64,000 nucleotides of DNA from Dehalococcoidia bacterium. GTDB taxonomy: Bacteria > Chloroflexota > Dehalococcoidia > SM23-28-2 > HRBIN24. The notes beneath the pieces were generated by a model. It searched no databases. It saw nothing but the letters and a program-made list of their open reading frames with translations, and was not told the DNA's origin. The position numbers and the translations under genes were made by a program. The stretch's first letter is position 1. The number at the start of each line of letters is the position of its first letter. The stretch is taken from contig JAVVHA010000011.1 of assembly GCA_032249735.1 (NCBI GenBank), positions 17,108 to 81,107 on the forward strand. The letters are read 5' to 3'. This document shows, one piece after another, positions 1-9,852 of the stretch.

Positions 1-2442
1 CTCCACCTCCTGGGCCGTCAGGTTCAGGGGCGGGTAGACGGCCATGGAGTCGCCTGAGTGGACCCCAGCCCGCTCGATGTGCTGCATGACACCGGGGATC
101 AGGACGTCGTGACCATCGCAGATGGCATCCACCTCCGCCTCGATGCCCTCCAGGTATTTATCGATGCGGATGGGCCGCCCCTCCCCCACCTGAGTCGCCT
201 CCTGCACGAAGTGGATGAGCTGGTTGGTGCTCTCCACTATCTCCATAGCCCGCCCCCCTAGAACGTAGCTAGGGCGCACCAGGACGGGATAACCCAGCAC
301 GGCTGCCGTATGCAACGCCTCCTCCAAGCTCTGCACGGAGGCGCCGGGGGGCTGGGGGATGCCCAGCTCGTACAGTAAGGCCTCGAAGCGGGCCCGGTCC
401 TCGGCCAGGTCGATGGCTTCGGCGGTGGAACCCAGGAGGGGGAGGCCGGCCCGGGCCAGGGGCCAGGCCAGGTTGATGGCCGTCTGCCCACCGAACTGGA
501 CGATGACCGGCGGTGGCCCGTCCTCGCACGTCTCGTTCTCCAGGATGTCTCGCACCGATTCCTCGTCTAGGGGCTCGAAGTAAAGGCGGTCGCTGGTGTC
601 GAAGTCGGTGGAGACTGTCTCGGGGTTGCAGTTGACCAGGATGGCCTTAAGGCCGTTTTCCTGAAGGGCCCAGACGGTGTGCACGGAGCAGTAGTCGAAC
701 TCTATGCCCTGACCGATGCGGATGGGCCCAGAGCCCAGGACTACGGCCTTGGGCCCCGGCAAAGGAGGGGCTTCGTTCTCCGCCTCCTCGTCCTCCTCGT
801 AGGTGCTGTAGAAATAGGGGGTCTGGGCCTCGAACTCGGCAGCGCAGGTGTCCACCATCTTGTACACCGGCCTGATGCCCCACCGCTGGCGCATCTGCCG
901 CACCTGCTCCGGCAGCATGTCCGCCAAGGTGGCGATGTCGCGGTCAGCGAAGCCCTTAAGCTTGGCCTCCCGCAGGAGCTGGGGCGTGAGGGGCTCCGCC
1001 AGGAGGCGGCGCTCCATGGCCACAAGGCCAGACATCTTCTCCAGGAACCAGGGGTCGATGCCCGAAAGCCTGGCCAGCTCCATCACATCCGCCCCTCGGC
1101 GCAGGGCGGCCATGATAGCCCAAAGACGCAAGTCGTTGGGGGTGGCCACCAGGTGGCGGATCTCCTCCTCCGACCAGGAGGGATCCTCCCACAGCAGGGT
1201 GCGGTCGCTGAACTCCAGGGAGCGCACCGCCTTCTGCAGGGCTTGCTCGAAGGTGCGGGCGATGGCCATGGTCTCCCCGGTGGACTTCATCTGGGTGCTG
1301 AGGGTGCGTTCCCCCAGGGGGAACTTGTCGAAGGGCCAGCGGGGGATCTTGACCACCACGTAGTCCAGGGCCGGTTCGAAGGCGGCCGTGGTCTTGCCCG
1401 TCACCTGGTTCCGGATCTGGTCCAGGCGGAGCCCCACGGCGATCTTAGCGGCCACGCGGGCGATGGGGTATCCGGTGGCCTTGGAGGCGAGAGCGGAGGA
1501 GCGGGACACACGAGGGTTGACCTCGATAACGTAGTAGGGCGGGTGGCCGTCGGGGCGCAAGGCCCAGGGGGCGATCTCCTGTCTCGGGGCCAGGGCGAAC
1601 TGGATGTTGCAGCCCCCCTCCACACCCAGGGCGCGGATGATCTTCAGGGCGGCGGTGCGCAGCATCTGGTACTCCTTATCGCTGAGCGTCTGGCTGGGGG
1701 CCACCACTATGCTATCGCCGGTATGGACTCCCATAGGGTCCATATTCTCTATGTTGCACACAATGATGCAGTTATCGGCCCCATCCCGCATCACCTCATA
1801 CTCCACCTCTTTCCAGCCCAGAAGGCACCGCTCCAGCAACACTTGGCCGATGGGGGAGACGCGGAGGCCTATGGAGACGATGTGTTCCAGTTCCTCCATA
1901 GTGCGGGCGATGCCGCCGCCGGTTCCCCCCAAGGTGTAGGCGGGGCGCACCACCAGGGGCAGGCCCAGCTCCCGGGCCACACGGCGGGCCTCCTCGACGG
2001 TGTGGACGGTCTCGCTCTCGGGCCTTGGCTCGCCGATATCGTCCAACAGGCTCTTGAACAGCTCTCGGTCCTCGGCGCGGCGGATGGCCTCCACAGGGGT
2101 GCCCAGCACCTTCACCCCATACTCGTCCAGGACGCCGGCGTCGGCCAGGGCCACCGCCAGGTTTAGGGCAGTCTGCCCTCCCAGGGTGGCCAGAAGGCCA
2201 TCGGGCCGCTCTCGACGGATGATCTGTCGCAGCACCTCCACTGTCAGGGGTTCGATGTATATTGTGTCGGCGATGCCTTCGTCGGTCATGATGGTGGCCG
2301 GGTTGGGGTTGACAAGGATGGTATGGATCCCTTCCTCGCGGAGGGCGCGGCAGGCCTGGGAGCCCGAGTAATCGAACTCGGCCGCTTGGCCGATGACGAT
2401 GGGCCCCGAGCCGATGATGAGGACTTTTTCGGGCCTGCCCAT
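1..2442 (-). CDS. carB: carbamoyl-phosphate synthase large subunit (3' end missing)
   Basis: This is the large subunit that makes carbamoyl phosphate from bicarbonate, ATP and ammonia supplied by CarA. About 814 residues are present, against roughly 1070 in complete family members. The protein opens [20 protein letters not shown], the usual N-terminal carboxyphosphate domain. A second repeat of that opening ([19 protein letters not shown]) begins the carbamoyl-phosphate half near residue 565. The reading frame is open to the window edge, so the C-terminal part, including the allosteric domain, lies outside. The ATG at 2440-2442 is 14 bases after the GNAT stop, and the gene is the last visible member of the pyr operon. 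Identification is secure from the two ATP-grasp halves and the position beside carA. Confidence 0.97.
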   Translation of the reverse strand, partial: MGRPEKVLIIGSGPIVIGQAAEFDYSGSQACRALREEGIHTILVNPNPATIMTDEGIADTIYIEPLTVEVLRQIIRRERPDGLLATLGGQTALNLAVALADAGVLDEYGVKVLGTPVEAIRRAEDRELFKSLLDDIGEPRPESETVHTVEEARRVARELGLPLVVRPAYTLGGTGGGIARTMEELEHIVSIGLRVSPIGQVLLERCLLGWKEVEYEVMRDGADNCIIVCNIENMDPMGVHTGDSIVVAPSQTLSDKEYQMLRTAALKIIRALGVEGGCNIQFALAPRQEIAPWALRPDGHPPYYVIEVNPRVSRSSALASKATGYPIARVAAKIAVGLRLDQIRNQVTGKTTAAFEPALDYVVVKIPRWPFDKFPLGERTLSTQMKSTGETMAIARTFEQALQKAVRSLEFSDRTLLWEDPSWSEEEIRHLVATPNDLRLWAIMAALRRGADVMELARLSGIDPWFLEKMSGLVAMERRLLAEPLTPQLLREAKLKGFADRDIATLADMLPEQVRQMRQRWGIRPVYKMVDTCAAEFEAQTPYFYSTYEEDEEAENEAPPLPGPKAVVLGSGPIRIGQGIEFDYCSVHTVWALQENGLKAILVNCNPETVSTDFDTSDRLYFEPLDEESVRDILENETCEDGPPPVIVQFGGQTAINLAWPLARAGLPLLGSTAEAIDLAEDRARFEALLYELGIPQPPGASVQSLEEALHTAAVLGYPVLVRPSYVLGGRAMEIVESTNQLIHFVQEATQVGEGRPIRIDKYLEGIEAEVDAICDGHDVLIPGVMQHIERAGVHSGDSMAVYPPLNLTAQEVE

Positions 2443-2456
2443 GGCTTTTTACACGT

Positions 2457-2915
2457 TCATAGCGGCAATTCGTATTGCATGCCGCGGCCCACAGCCTGGG
2501 CCAGGGCACCCAGCTCCCCGAAGAAGCTGAGGGCAGGCTCGTTATCCGGGGGTATGGTGCCCCGCAGGCGGCGGGCCCCTAGCCGACGGGCGTGCTCCAT
2601 GGCCGCCAGGGCCAGCTGCGTCCCCACCCCACGGCGCCGGAACTTGGGCAACACCCATACCCCTAGCACCATGGTGTCCTGGGCCTCAGGGGATGGCTCC
2701 AGGGCGGCGAAGCCCGCCGCCTCCTTCCCCCAAAGGGCCACGAACATGGCCCCCCGGCGGCGGTAACTGCGCAGACGGTGGGCTATGGCCTCGGCCGTCA
2801 TGGGCTCCTGGAGGGCGGAGGACTCGCGCCCTAGCTCCTCTAGGATGAGTTTGCCTATTTGGGCGATGGCACCGGCATCGCGCACGGTGGCCCGACGCAC
2901 CCTCAGCGTCTCCAT
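2457..2915 (-). CDS. GNAT-family N-acetyltransferase between carA and carB
   Basis: This 152-residue protein has the GNAT fold. An N-terminal RRATVRDAGAIAQI segment is followed by a beta strand and the acetyl-CoA pyrophosphate loop PKFRRRGVGTQLALAAMEHARRLG near residues 97-120, matching the Q/RxxGxG/A signature. The C-terminal strand contains FFGELGAL. The substrate cannot be read from sequence; small amines, amino acids or protein N-termini are all possible. The start at 2913-2915 has a good AGGAGG ribosome site and overlaps the end of carA by 13 bases. carB begins 14 bases after its stop, so it is cotranscribed and probably translationally coupled with pyrimidine genes. Confidence 0.85.
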   Translation of the reverse strand: METLRVRRATVRDAGAIAQIGKLILEELGRESSALQEPMTAEAIAHRLRSYRRRGAMFVALWGKEAAGFAALEPSPEAQDTMVLGVWVLPKFRRRGVGTQLALAAMEHARRLGARRLRGTIPPDNEPALSFFGELGALAQAVGRGMQYELPL

Positions 2916-4015
2916 CTTCCCTCCTTGTGGTGGCTGACCATCTCTAAGAAGCGCTGGAATACGTATTCATTGTCCCAGGGCCCCGGCGAGGCCTCTGAAT
3001 GATACTGGATGCCCAGGATGGGTAGCTCCCGGTGGTAGAGACCCTCCACCGTGCCGTCGTTGAGGTGGACCTGCCACACCTCTAGCCCCCCGCGAAGCCC
3101 TTCGCCGTCCACCGCGTACCCATGGTTCTGGGCGGTGATGAACACCCTGCCCGAGAGGAGGTCCTTCACCGGGTGGTTGGCCCCCCGATGCCCAAACTTG
3201 AGCTTAAAGGTGCGGGCGCCGAAGGCGCGGGCGATGACCTGGTGTCCCAGGCAGATGCCCAACAAGGGTGTGCGGCCTACAAGCCCCTGGGCTGTGGCCA
3301 CTAGGTAATCCAGGATGGCTGGGTCCCCTGGCCCTGGGGAGAGAATAACACCGTCGGGGTCCAGCCCCAACACATCCTCTGCTGTCGCCGTGCAGGGCAC
3401 CACCGTCACCTGGCATCCCAGGCGGCGCAATATGCGCATGATGTTGAACTTGACGCCGCTGTCCACCACCACGATGCGGTGCTGTTCCTGCAGCGGCGGC
3501 TCCCAGAGGTAGGGAGCCGGGGAGCTCACCTCGCGCACCAGGTCGGTGGTGCCGTAGCGGGGCACATGCTGCAGCCGTTCAAGGGCCCGCAGTGGCGGCT
3601 CATCAAGGACGATGGCCCCCATCATGACCCCTTGTGTGCGCAGGCGGCGAGTGAGGGCGCGGGTGTCCACCCCTGCCAGGCCCGGCACGCCTTGAGAGGC
3701 GAGATACTCGTGGAGGCTCATCTCCGATGACCAATGGGAGGGGGCGGCACACGCCTCCCGCACCACCAAGGCCCGCACCTGGATGCGTCTGGACTCCACA
3801 TCATGGCGGTTGATGCCGTAGTTGCCCACGAGGGGATAGGTGAGGACCAAGATCTGTCCGGCGTAGGAGGGATCGGTAAGCATCTCCTGGTAGCCGGTCA
3901 TGGCGGTGGAGAAGACCACCTCTCCGTAAGCGGGGCCCACGGCGCCAAAGGGCCGCCCAGGGAAGATGGAGCCATCTTCCAACACCAGGAAGGCCTTACC
4001 ATCTACTCCCGCCAT
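2903..4015 (-). CDS. carA: carbamoyl-phosphate synthase small subunit
   Basis: This is the glutamine amidotransferase subunit that hydrolyses glutamine and passes ammonia to CarB. The 370 residues match the family length. The N-terminal half is the CPSase small-chain domain (VLEDGSIFPGRPFGA). The C-terminal class I glutaminase carries the nucleophile elbow LLGICLGHQ with Cys255, and His339 and Glu341 in IQYHSEASPGP. The ATG at 4013-4015 was chosen because GGGAGG lies just upstream and the product starts at the usual position. Longer in-frame extensions would run through pyrC. It overlaps the pyrC stop by 13 bases, which implies coupled translation within the operon. Confidence 0.97.
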   Translation of the reverse strand: MAGVDGKAFLVLEDGSIFPGRPFGAVGPAYGEVVFSTAMTGYQEMLTDPSYAGQILVLTYPLVGNYGINRHDVESRRIQVRALVVREACAAPSHWSSEMSLHEYLASQGVPGLAGVDTRALTRRLRTQGVMMGAIVLDEPPLRALERLQHVPRYGTTDLVREVSSPAPYLWEPPLQEQHRIVVVDSGVKFNIMRILRRLGCQVTVVPCTATAEDVLGLDPDGVILSPGPGDPAILDYLVATAQGLVGRTPLLGICLGHQVIARAFGARTFKLKFGHRGANHPVKDLLSGRVFITAQNHGYAVDGEGLRGGLEVWQVHLNDGTVEGLYHRELPILGIQYHSEASPGPWDNEYVFQRFLEMVSHHKEGRWRR

Positions 4016-5349
4016 ACCACCCTCCCCCCGGCTATGGTGAGCACTGCCCGGCCGCGCAGCCGTCGGCCGGCAAAGGGGGTGTTTTTGCCCCGGCTGGCGA
4101 AGGAGGCGGGGTCCACGGTCCACTCGCGTTCTAGATCGATGGCCGTCACGTCGGCGGGGGCGCCGGGGCGTAAGGTGCCGAGGCCAGGGATACGGCGATC
4201 CAGGCCCAAGGCCCGCACCGGCGCTGCCGTCATCGCCTCGATGAGGCGGTGGAGGGACAAGCGCTCCTGGTGTACCAACTGGAGGCACAGCCCAAGGGCC
4301 GTCTCCAGCCCCGAGATGCCCGGCGCAGCCATATCGAACTCGCACAGCTTATCTTCCTGGGCGTGGGGAGCATGGTCGGTGGCGATGCAGTCGATGGTAC
4401 CCTGGGCTAGGGCCTGCTGACAGGCCGCCACGTCATCAGGTGTCCTCAAAGGTGGGCTCACCTTGGCGGAGGTGTTATAGGAGATAGCGCCCGGGCCCTC
4501 CCCCGAGGGGCACATGACCGCCTCATGGGTGAGGAGGAGATGGTGAGGGGTGACCTCAGCGGTAACAGGCAGGCCTTGGCCCTTGGCCCATGCCAGGTGG
4601 ACCAGCGCCCACTTGGTGCTCACATGGGCGATGTGGACGTTGCCACCTGTCAGGCGGGCAAGGGCTATGTCCCGGGCCACCATCACCTCCTCGGCCTCCG
4701 CTGGCGCCCCTGCCAGCCCTAGGCGGGCGGAGACCCATCCCTCGTGCATGACGCCGCCGGCGGCCAAGCCCGGGTCTTCACAATGGTCGATGACTGTCAT
4801 CCCCAGCATGGAGGCGTACTCGAGGGCCCGTCGCATGAGGTGGGCATTGACCACGGGATTGCCGTCGTCACTGAAGGCCACGGCCCCTGCCTGCGCCAGC
4901 TCCGCCATGTCCACTAGCTCCTCCCCTCTCCTGCCCCTGGTGAGGGAGGCGATGGGCAGCACGCGCACCACTCCCACCTGGCCTGCCCTCTCCAGCACCC
5001 AGCGCACCAGGGCTGGGGAATCCAGCGGCGGCTCAGTGTTGGGCATGCAGCAGACGGTGGTGAACCCGCCACGGGCAGCGGCCATAGTGCCCGATTGGAT
5101 GGTCTCCTTGTGCTCCATGCCAGGCTCCCGCAGGTGGCAGTGGATGTCCACCAGGCCAGGGCAGACCACAAGGCCCCGGGCGTCGATGGCCTCCTCGGCC
5201 TCCCGGCCCACGTCGGGGCCCACTGCCACCACCCTGCCATGGGCCAGGAGGACGTCGCCCACCATGTCCAGCCCCTGGGAGGGGTCCACGATGCGCCCGC
5301 CACGGATGGCCAGCTGTTTACGTCCAGTCTGAAAACGGGCCCTATCCAC
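4003..5349 (-). CDS. pyrC: dihydroorotase, class I type
   Basis: This enzyme cyclises N-carbamoyl-L-aspartate to dihydroorotate, the third step of pyrimidine synthesis. The 448-residue amidohydrolase shows the metal-binding DIHCHLREPG (His70, His72), the SDDG segment at 160-163, IDHCED with His189, AHVST with His242 and ATDHAPH with Asp325. These are the metal and catalytic positions of class I dihydroorotases. The start is a GTG preceded by AGGAGGGGAAG, and it overlaps the pyrB stop by 8 bases. Gene order pyrB-pyrC-carA with small overlaps supports channelled expression. No orotate-forming genes (pyrD, pyrE, pyrF) are visible in the window. Confidence 0.96.
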   Translation of the reverse strand: MDRARFQTGRKQLAIRGGRIVDPSQGLDMVGDVLLAHGRVVAVGPDVGREAEEAIDARGLVVCPGLVDIHCHLREPGMEHKETIQSGTMAAARGGFTTVCCMPNTEPPLDSPALVRWVLERAGQVGVVRVLPIASLTRGRRGEELVDMAELAQAGAVAFSDDGNPVVNAHLMRRALEYASMLGMTVIDHCEDPGLAAGGVMHEGWVSARLGLAGAPAEAEEVMVARDIALARLTGGNVHIAHVSTKWALVHLAWAKGQGLPVTAEVTPHHLLLTHEAVMCPSGEGPGAISYNTSAKVSPPLRTPDDVAACQQALAQGTIDCIATDHAPHAQEDKLCEFDMAAPGISGLETALGLCLQLVHQERLSLHRLIEAMTAAPVRALGLDRRIPGLGTLRPGAPADVTAIDLEREWTVDPASFASRGKNTPFAGRRLRGRAVLTIAGGRVVWRE

Positions 5350-6313
5350 CTTCCCCTCCTCTCTGGGTGAGCAGGTAGAGGACGGCCATGCGCACGGCCA
5401 CTCCGTTGGTCACCTGTTCATCGATGACCGATTGGGCGCACCGCACCACCTCCGGTGCCAGCTCGATGCCCTCATTAACGGGGCCAGGGTGCATGAGGAG
5501 GGCGGTGGGGCTGGCTCGCCTTAGCCTCTTCTCGTCCACCTGGTAGAGGCGGACGTATTCTCGCAGCGACGGCAGCAGCCCAGCCACCATCCGCTCCCTC
5601 TGGAGGCGGAGAGCCATCACCACATCTGCCCCCTCGATGGCCTCGTCCAGGTTGTAAGAGACCTCCACCGATGGCCACGACCCCTCCCTCAGGCCAGGGG
5701 GCATGAGGGTGGGGGGTCCACACAAAACCACCTGGGCCCCCAAGGCCGTGAGGGCCCAAAGATTGGAGCGGGCTACCCGGCTGTGGGCGATGTCCCCGAC
5801 GATGACCACTTTCCGCCCATGCAGCTCGCCCAGGTGGCGGCGCATGGTGTATAGGTCCAGCAGCGCCTGGGTGGGGTGAGCGTGCCAGCCGTCGCCGGCG
5901 TTGATGACGTGCATGGTGGTATGGCCGGCCACCAGGTAGGGCGCTCCCGACTGCCAATGGCGAATCACCAGCACCCGCGCTCCTAGGGCCTCGATGGTGC
6001 GCACAGTGTCCAGGAGGGATTCGCCTTTCCTAACGCTGCTCTGTTCCACGGCGATGTTGATGACATCGGCCCCTAGTGCCTTGGCCGCCAGCTCGAAGGA
6101 GGCGCGGGTGCGGGTGCTGGGCTCGTAAAACAGGTTGACCACCGTGGTGCCCCGCAGGGTAGGGACCCTCGGCACCTCCCGCGATAGCACCTCTCGCATG
6201 GCGTCTGCCGTGTCCAGCACCAGCATCAGCTCCTGGGGGGAGAGGACGTCCACGTCCAGCAGGTGCCGGTGGCGCCAGATGGCGGCCTGTGGCGTGGTGG
6301 CCTTCTCCTGCAT
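5342..6313 (-). CDS. pyrB: aspartate carbamoyltransferase catalytic subunit
   Basis: The product transfers the carbamoyl group to aspartate, the committed step of pyrimidine synthesis. It has 323 residues with the carbamoyl-phosphate loop FYEPSTRTRASFE (STRTR at 66-70), the mobile SSVRKGES lysine loop, and HPTQALLDLYT at 146-156 followed by the aspartate-binding half with HPGPVNEGIE. No PyrI regulatory chain is next to it, so control is probably at RNA level through PyrR. The ATG at 6311-6313 begins one base after the pyrR stop and has a GGGAGAGGG ribosome site. A longer in-frame extension would only read through pyrR. Confidence 0.97.
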   Translation of the reverse strand: MQEKATTPQAAIWRHRHLLDVDVLSPQELMLVLDTADAMREVLSREVPRVPTLRGTTVVNLFYEPSTRTRASFELAAKALGADVINIAVEQSSVRKGESLLDTVRTIEALGARVLVIRHWQSGAPYLVAGHTTMHVINAGDGWHAHPTQALLDLYTMRRHLGELHGRKVVIVGDIAHSRVARSNLWALTALGAQVVLCGPPTLMPPGLREGSWPSVEVSYNLDEAIEGADVVMALRLQRERMVAGLLPSLREYVRLYQVDEKRLRRASPTALLMHPGPVNEGIELAPEVVRCAQSVIDEQVTNGVAVRMAVLYLLTQRGGEGG

Positions 6314-6314
6314 C

Positions 6315-7902
<1,588 letters not shown>

Positions 7903-8027
7903 CCTCCTGGGGGTATCATAGGAGTTTGGCCCTGCGGAGTGCAAGGAGGGCTTCTACCTCCTCGGGGCAGCCTATGATATCATCTCTTGATGCAATGAAA
8001 ACTTGAACTATTAGCAGGGAGGAGGCT

Positions 8028-8336
8028 ATGGCCCAGGAGGTAAAGGTGGCGAGGGTAAACGAGATCCCCCCGGGGGAGATGAAGCTGGTGGAGTTGGGCG
8101 AGGAGGAGGTGGTGGTGGCCAACGTGGGAGGGCAGTTCTTCGCCTTCGCCAACAAGTGTAGCCACCGGGGCGGCCCTCTGGCTGAGGGGGAGCTAGAGGG
8201 GGAACTGGTGCGGTGTCCCTGGCACGGCGGTCAGTTCAACGTCCGCACCGGGGAGGCGGTAGCCCCTCCCCCATCCAAGCCCATCCCCGTATACCAGGTG
8301 CGGGTGGAGGGGGACGACGTATACCTGGTGCGCTAA
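8028..8336 (+). CDS. Rieske-type [2Fe-2S] ferredoxin
   Basis: This 102-residue soluble Rieske domain is of the kind used as an electron carrier or small subunit of oxygenases and reductases. Cluster ligands are Cys44 and His46 in CSHRGG and Cys63 and His66 in CPWHGG. The C-terminal strand is PVYQVRVEGDDVYLVR. There is no membrane anchor or disulfide pair, unlike bc1-type Rieske proteins. It is transcribed alone, with AGGAGG before the ATG. Its stop overlaps the stop of the converging MoaD-like gene by four bases. The partner enzyme is not evident; the AOR cluster next door is only a neighbour on the other strand. Confidence 0.92.
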   Translation: MAQEVKVARVNEIPPGEMKLVELGEEEVVVANVGGQFFAFANKCSHRGGPLAEGELEGELVRCPWHGGQFNVRTGEAVAPPPSKPIPVYQVRVEGDDVYLVR

Positions 8337-8566
8337 CCACCGGCCAAGGGGGGTATGAGGATGACCCGATCGCCCTCCTTGAGGGGATGGTCGAAGTCGG
8401 CGTTTTCGTTGTTGACGATGATGACTTGGGTCATGTCATCGGGTATGCCCAGGCGGCGGAGCAGGTGGTCCACCGTGGCCCCCTCAGGTAGCTCCACCTC
8501 CACCACGGGGCGTCCATGGGGGGAGTAGCGCTCTAAATAGGCCTGCAGCTCTACGGAGACCTTCAT
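8333..8566 (-). CDS. MoaD/ThiS-family sulfur carrier of the AOR cluster
   Basis: This 77-residue beta-grasp protein ends in PPLAGG. The diglycine C-terminus is the part that MoaD and ThiS carriers use for thiocarboxylate formation. Sequence features such as ATVDHLLRRLGIPDD and LKEGDRVILIPPLAGG fit MoaD better than ubiquitin-like modifiers. It is the last gene of the aldehyde ferredoxin oxidoreductase cluster and overlaps the FAD subunit by ATGA. It probably supplies sulfur for the tungsten/molybdenum pterin of the adjacent AOR. A dedicated MoaD-like gene beside aor is common. ThiS cannot be excluded from sequence alone. Confidence 0.85.
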   Translation of the reverse strand: MKVSVELQAYLERYSPHGRPVVEVELPEGATVDHLLRRLGIPDDMTQVIIVNNENADFDHPLKEGDRVILIPPLAGG

Positions 8567-9843
8567 GCCTGTCGCCTCGCTAGCTGGGCCTTGAGGGCCT
8601 CGAGGCCCACGTGGCCCAGGGTCGTCCGCTCCCGCGCTAGGTGCTCCTTCCAGCGGGAGATGTCGGTGCCGCGGCGGATCATGGCCTGCAATATGCCCAG
8701 CTCCTGGGCGTCCTGGGCCCGGCCTACGAGGACGACCCCTGCCACCTGGCCCTTATGGTCGACGAGGATTTTACGATAGATGTTGGCGATGGGGTCGTGA
8801 AAGATGATGGGCTCCGTCCCTGGCCCCTCCCGGAACTGCCCCACTGAGGCGCACGTGAGGCCGAAGAGCTCAGTCACGTTCCAGCTCAGGCTGCCGGGGT
8901 AAGTGAGGGAATCGCCGGCCATATTGGCCCCCGCCACCTTCCCCTGGTCCACGGCCGTGGGCCAGATGGCGTGGACCGCTGGCTGGCCCGTCTGTAGGTC
9001 GCGGGTCTCGGCGCAGTCGCCGGCGGCGTAGACGTCGGGAAGGTTGGTCTCCTGCCGCTGGTTAGTGCGAACCCCCAGCCCTAGGTCCAGGCCCGACCCC
9101 ATGAGGAAGCCGATGTTAGGCTCCACCCCTGTGCCGCATATCACCATATCAGCCGTGTAGGTCTTGCCGCTACGCAATTGCACGGCGTAGCGACCATCTT
9201 TTCCCCTCTCCATGGCTGCCACCGAATCCCCCAGCAGGAGGTCGATGCCCTGGCGGCGCATCTCTTCCTCCAGGATGTGGGCCCCACGCTGGTCCAGCAG
9301 CTGAGGCATCACCTGCTCAGCGATCTCCACCACCGTGTAGCGCAGGGGTACCCGCTTCATGAGGGCGGTGATGGTCAGGAGGCTTATGAAGCCGGCGCCG
9401 ATGACGAAGCAGTCGGTGGCCCTTTGTGCCCTCTCCTCTATCTTGCGGGCGTCGGCCAGGGTCCAGTGATAGCAGACGTCGGCCTCCTGGATGCCTTGGA
9501 TAGGGGGCACGCGGGGGCGGGAGCCGGTGGCGATGAGGAGCTTATCGTAGCCCAGGGTGCTCCCGTCTTCCAGCCGGACTTCCTTCCGCTGCCGGTCTAG
9601 GGCTGTGGCCCCCACTCCCCAGATGGTCTCCACCCTCTTGGTGCGGAAGTAGTCCTGCCCGTACAGGGTGATCTGGGCCAAGTTCTTTTCCCCAGATAGC
9701 AGGTAAGGGAGGGCCACCCGGGAGTAGCACGGCTCCCCCTCCTTGGAGACCAGTACCACCTCCCCATCGGGATCCCGTTCCCGAATGGCCTCCAGGGCGG
9801 CCAGCCCTGCTGCCGAGGCCCCCAATATGACGTACCTGGTCAT
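8563..9843 (-). CDS. aorC: FAD/NAD(P)-dependent oxidoreductase subunit of the AOR cluster
   Basis: This 426-residue pyridine nucleotide-disulfide-type flavoprotein has an FAD-binding YVILGASAAGLAALEAI at the N-terminus, the ATGSRPR motif, a second Rossmann segment CFVIGAGFISLLTITAL for NAD(P)H, and DVYAAGDCAE near residue 270. The size, about 46 kDa, and its place beside a ferredoxin and an AOR match the FAD subunit of the NAD-linked AorABC complex described in Aromatoleum. It likely passes electrons between the Fe-S subunit and NAD. The ATG at 9841-9843 follows AGGAGG, with the GTG two codons earlier as an alternative. The symbol is given by analogy. Confidence 0.82.
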   Translation of the reverse strand: MTRYVILGASAAGLAALEAIRERDPDGEVVLVSKEGEPCYSRVALPYLLSGEKNLAQITLYGQDYFRTKRVETIWGVGATALDRQRKEVRLEDGSTLGYDKLLIATGSRPRVPPIQGIQEADVCYHWTLADARKIEERAQRATDCFVIGAGFISLLTITALMKRVPLRYTVVEIAEQVMPQLLDQRGAHILEEEMRRQGIDLLLGDSVAAMERGKDGRYAVQLRSGKTYTADMVICGTGVEPNIGFLMGSGLDLGLGVRTNQRQETNLPDVYAAGDCAETRDLQTGQPAVHAIWPTAVDQGKVAGANMAGDSLTYPGSLSWNVTELFGLTCASVGQFREGPGTEPIIFHDPIANIYRKILVDHKGQVAGVVLVGRAQDAQELGILQAMIRRGTDISRWKEHLARERTTLGHVGLEALKAQLARRQA

Positions 9844-9852
9844 GGCCACCTC

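Noticed and set aside
679..2166. A 495-codon open frame on the plus strand
   Set aside because: It is antisense to carB, whose protein is clearly recognisable. The frame arises from GC-rich third positions and has no family resemblance or ribosome site.
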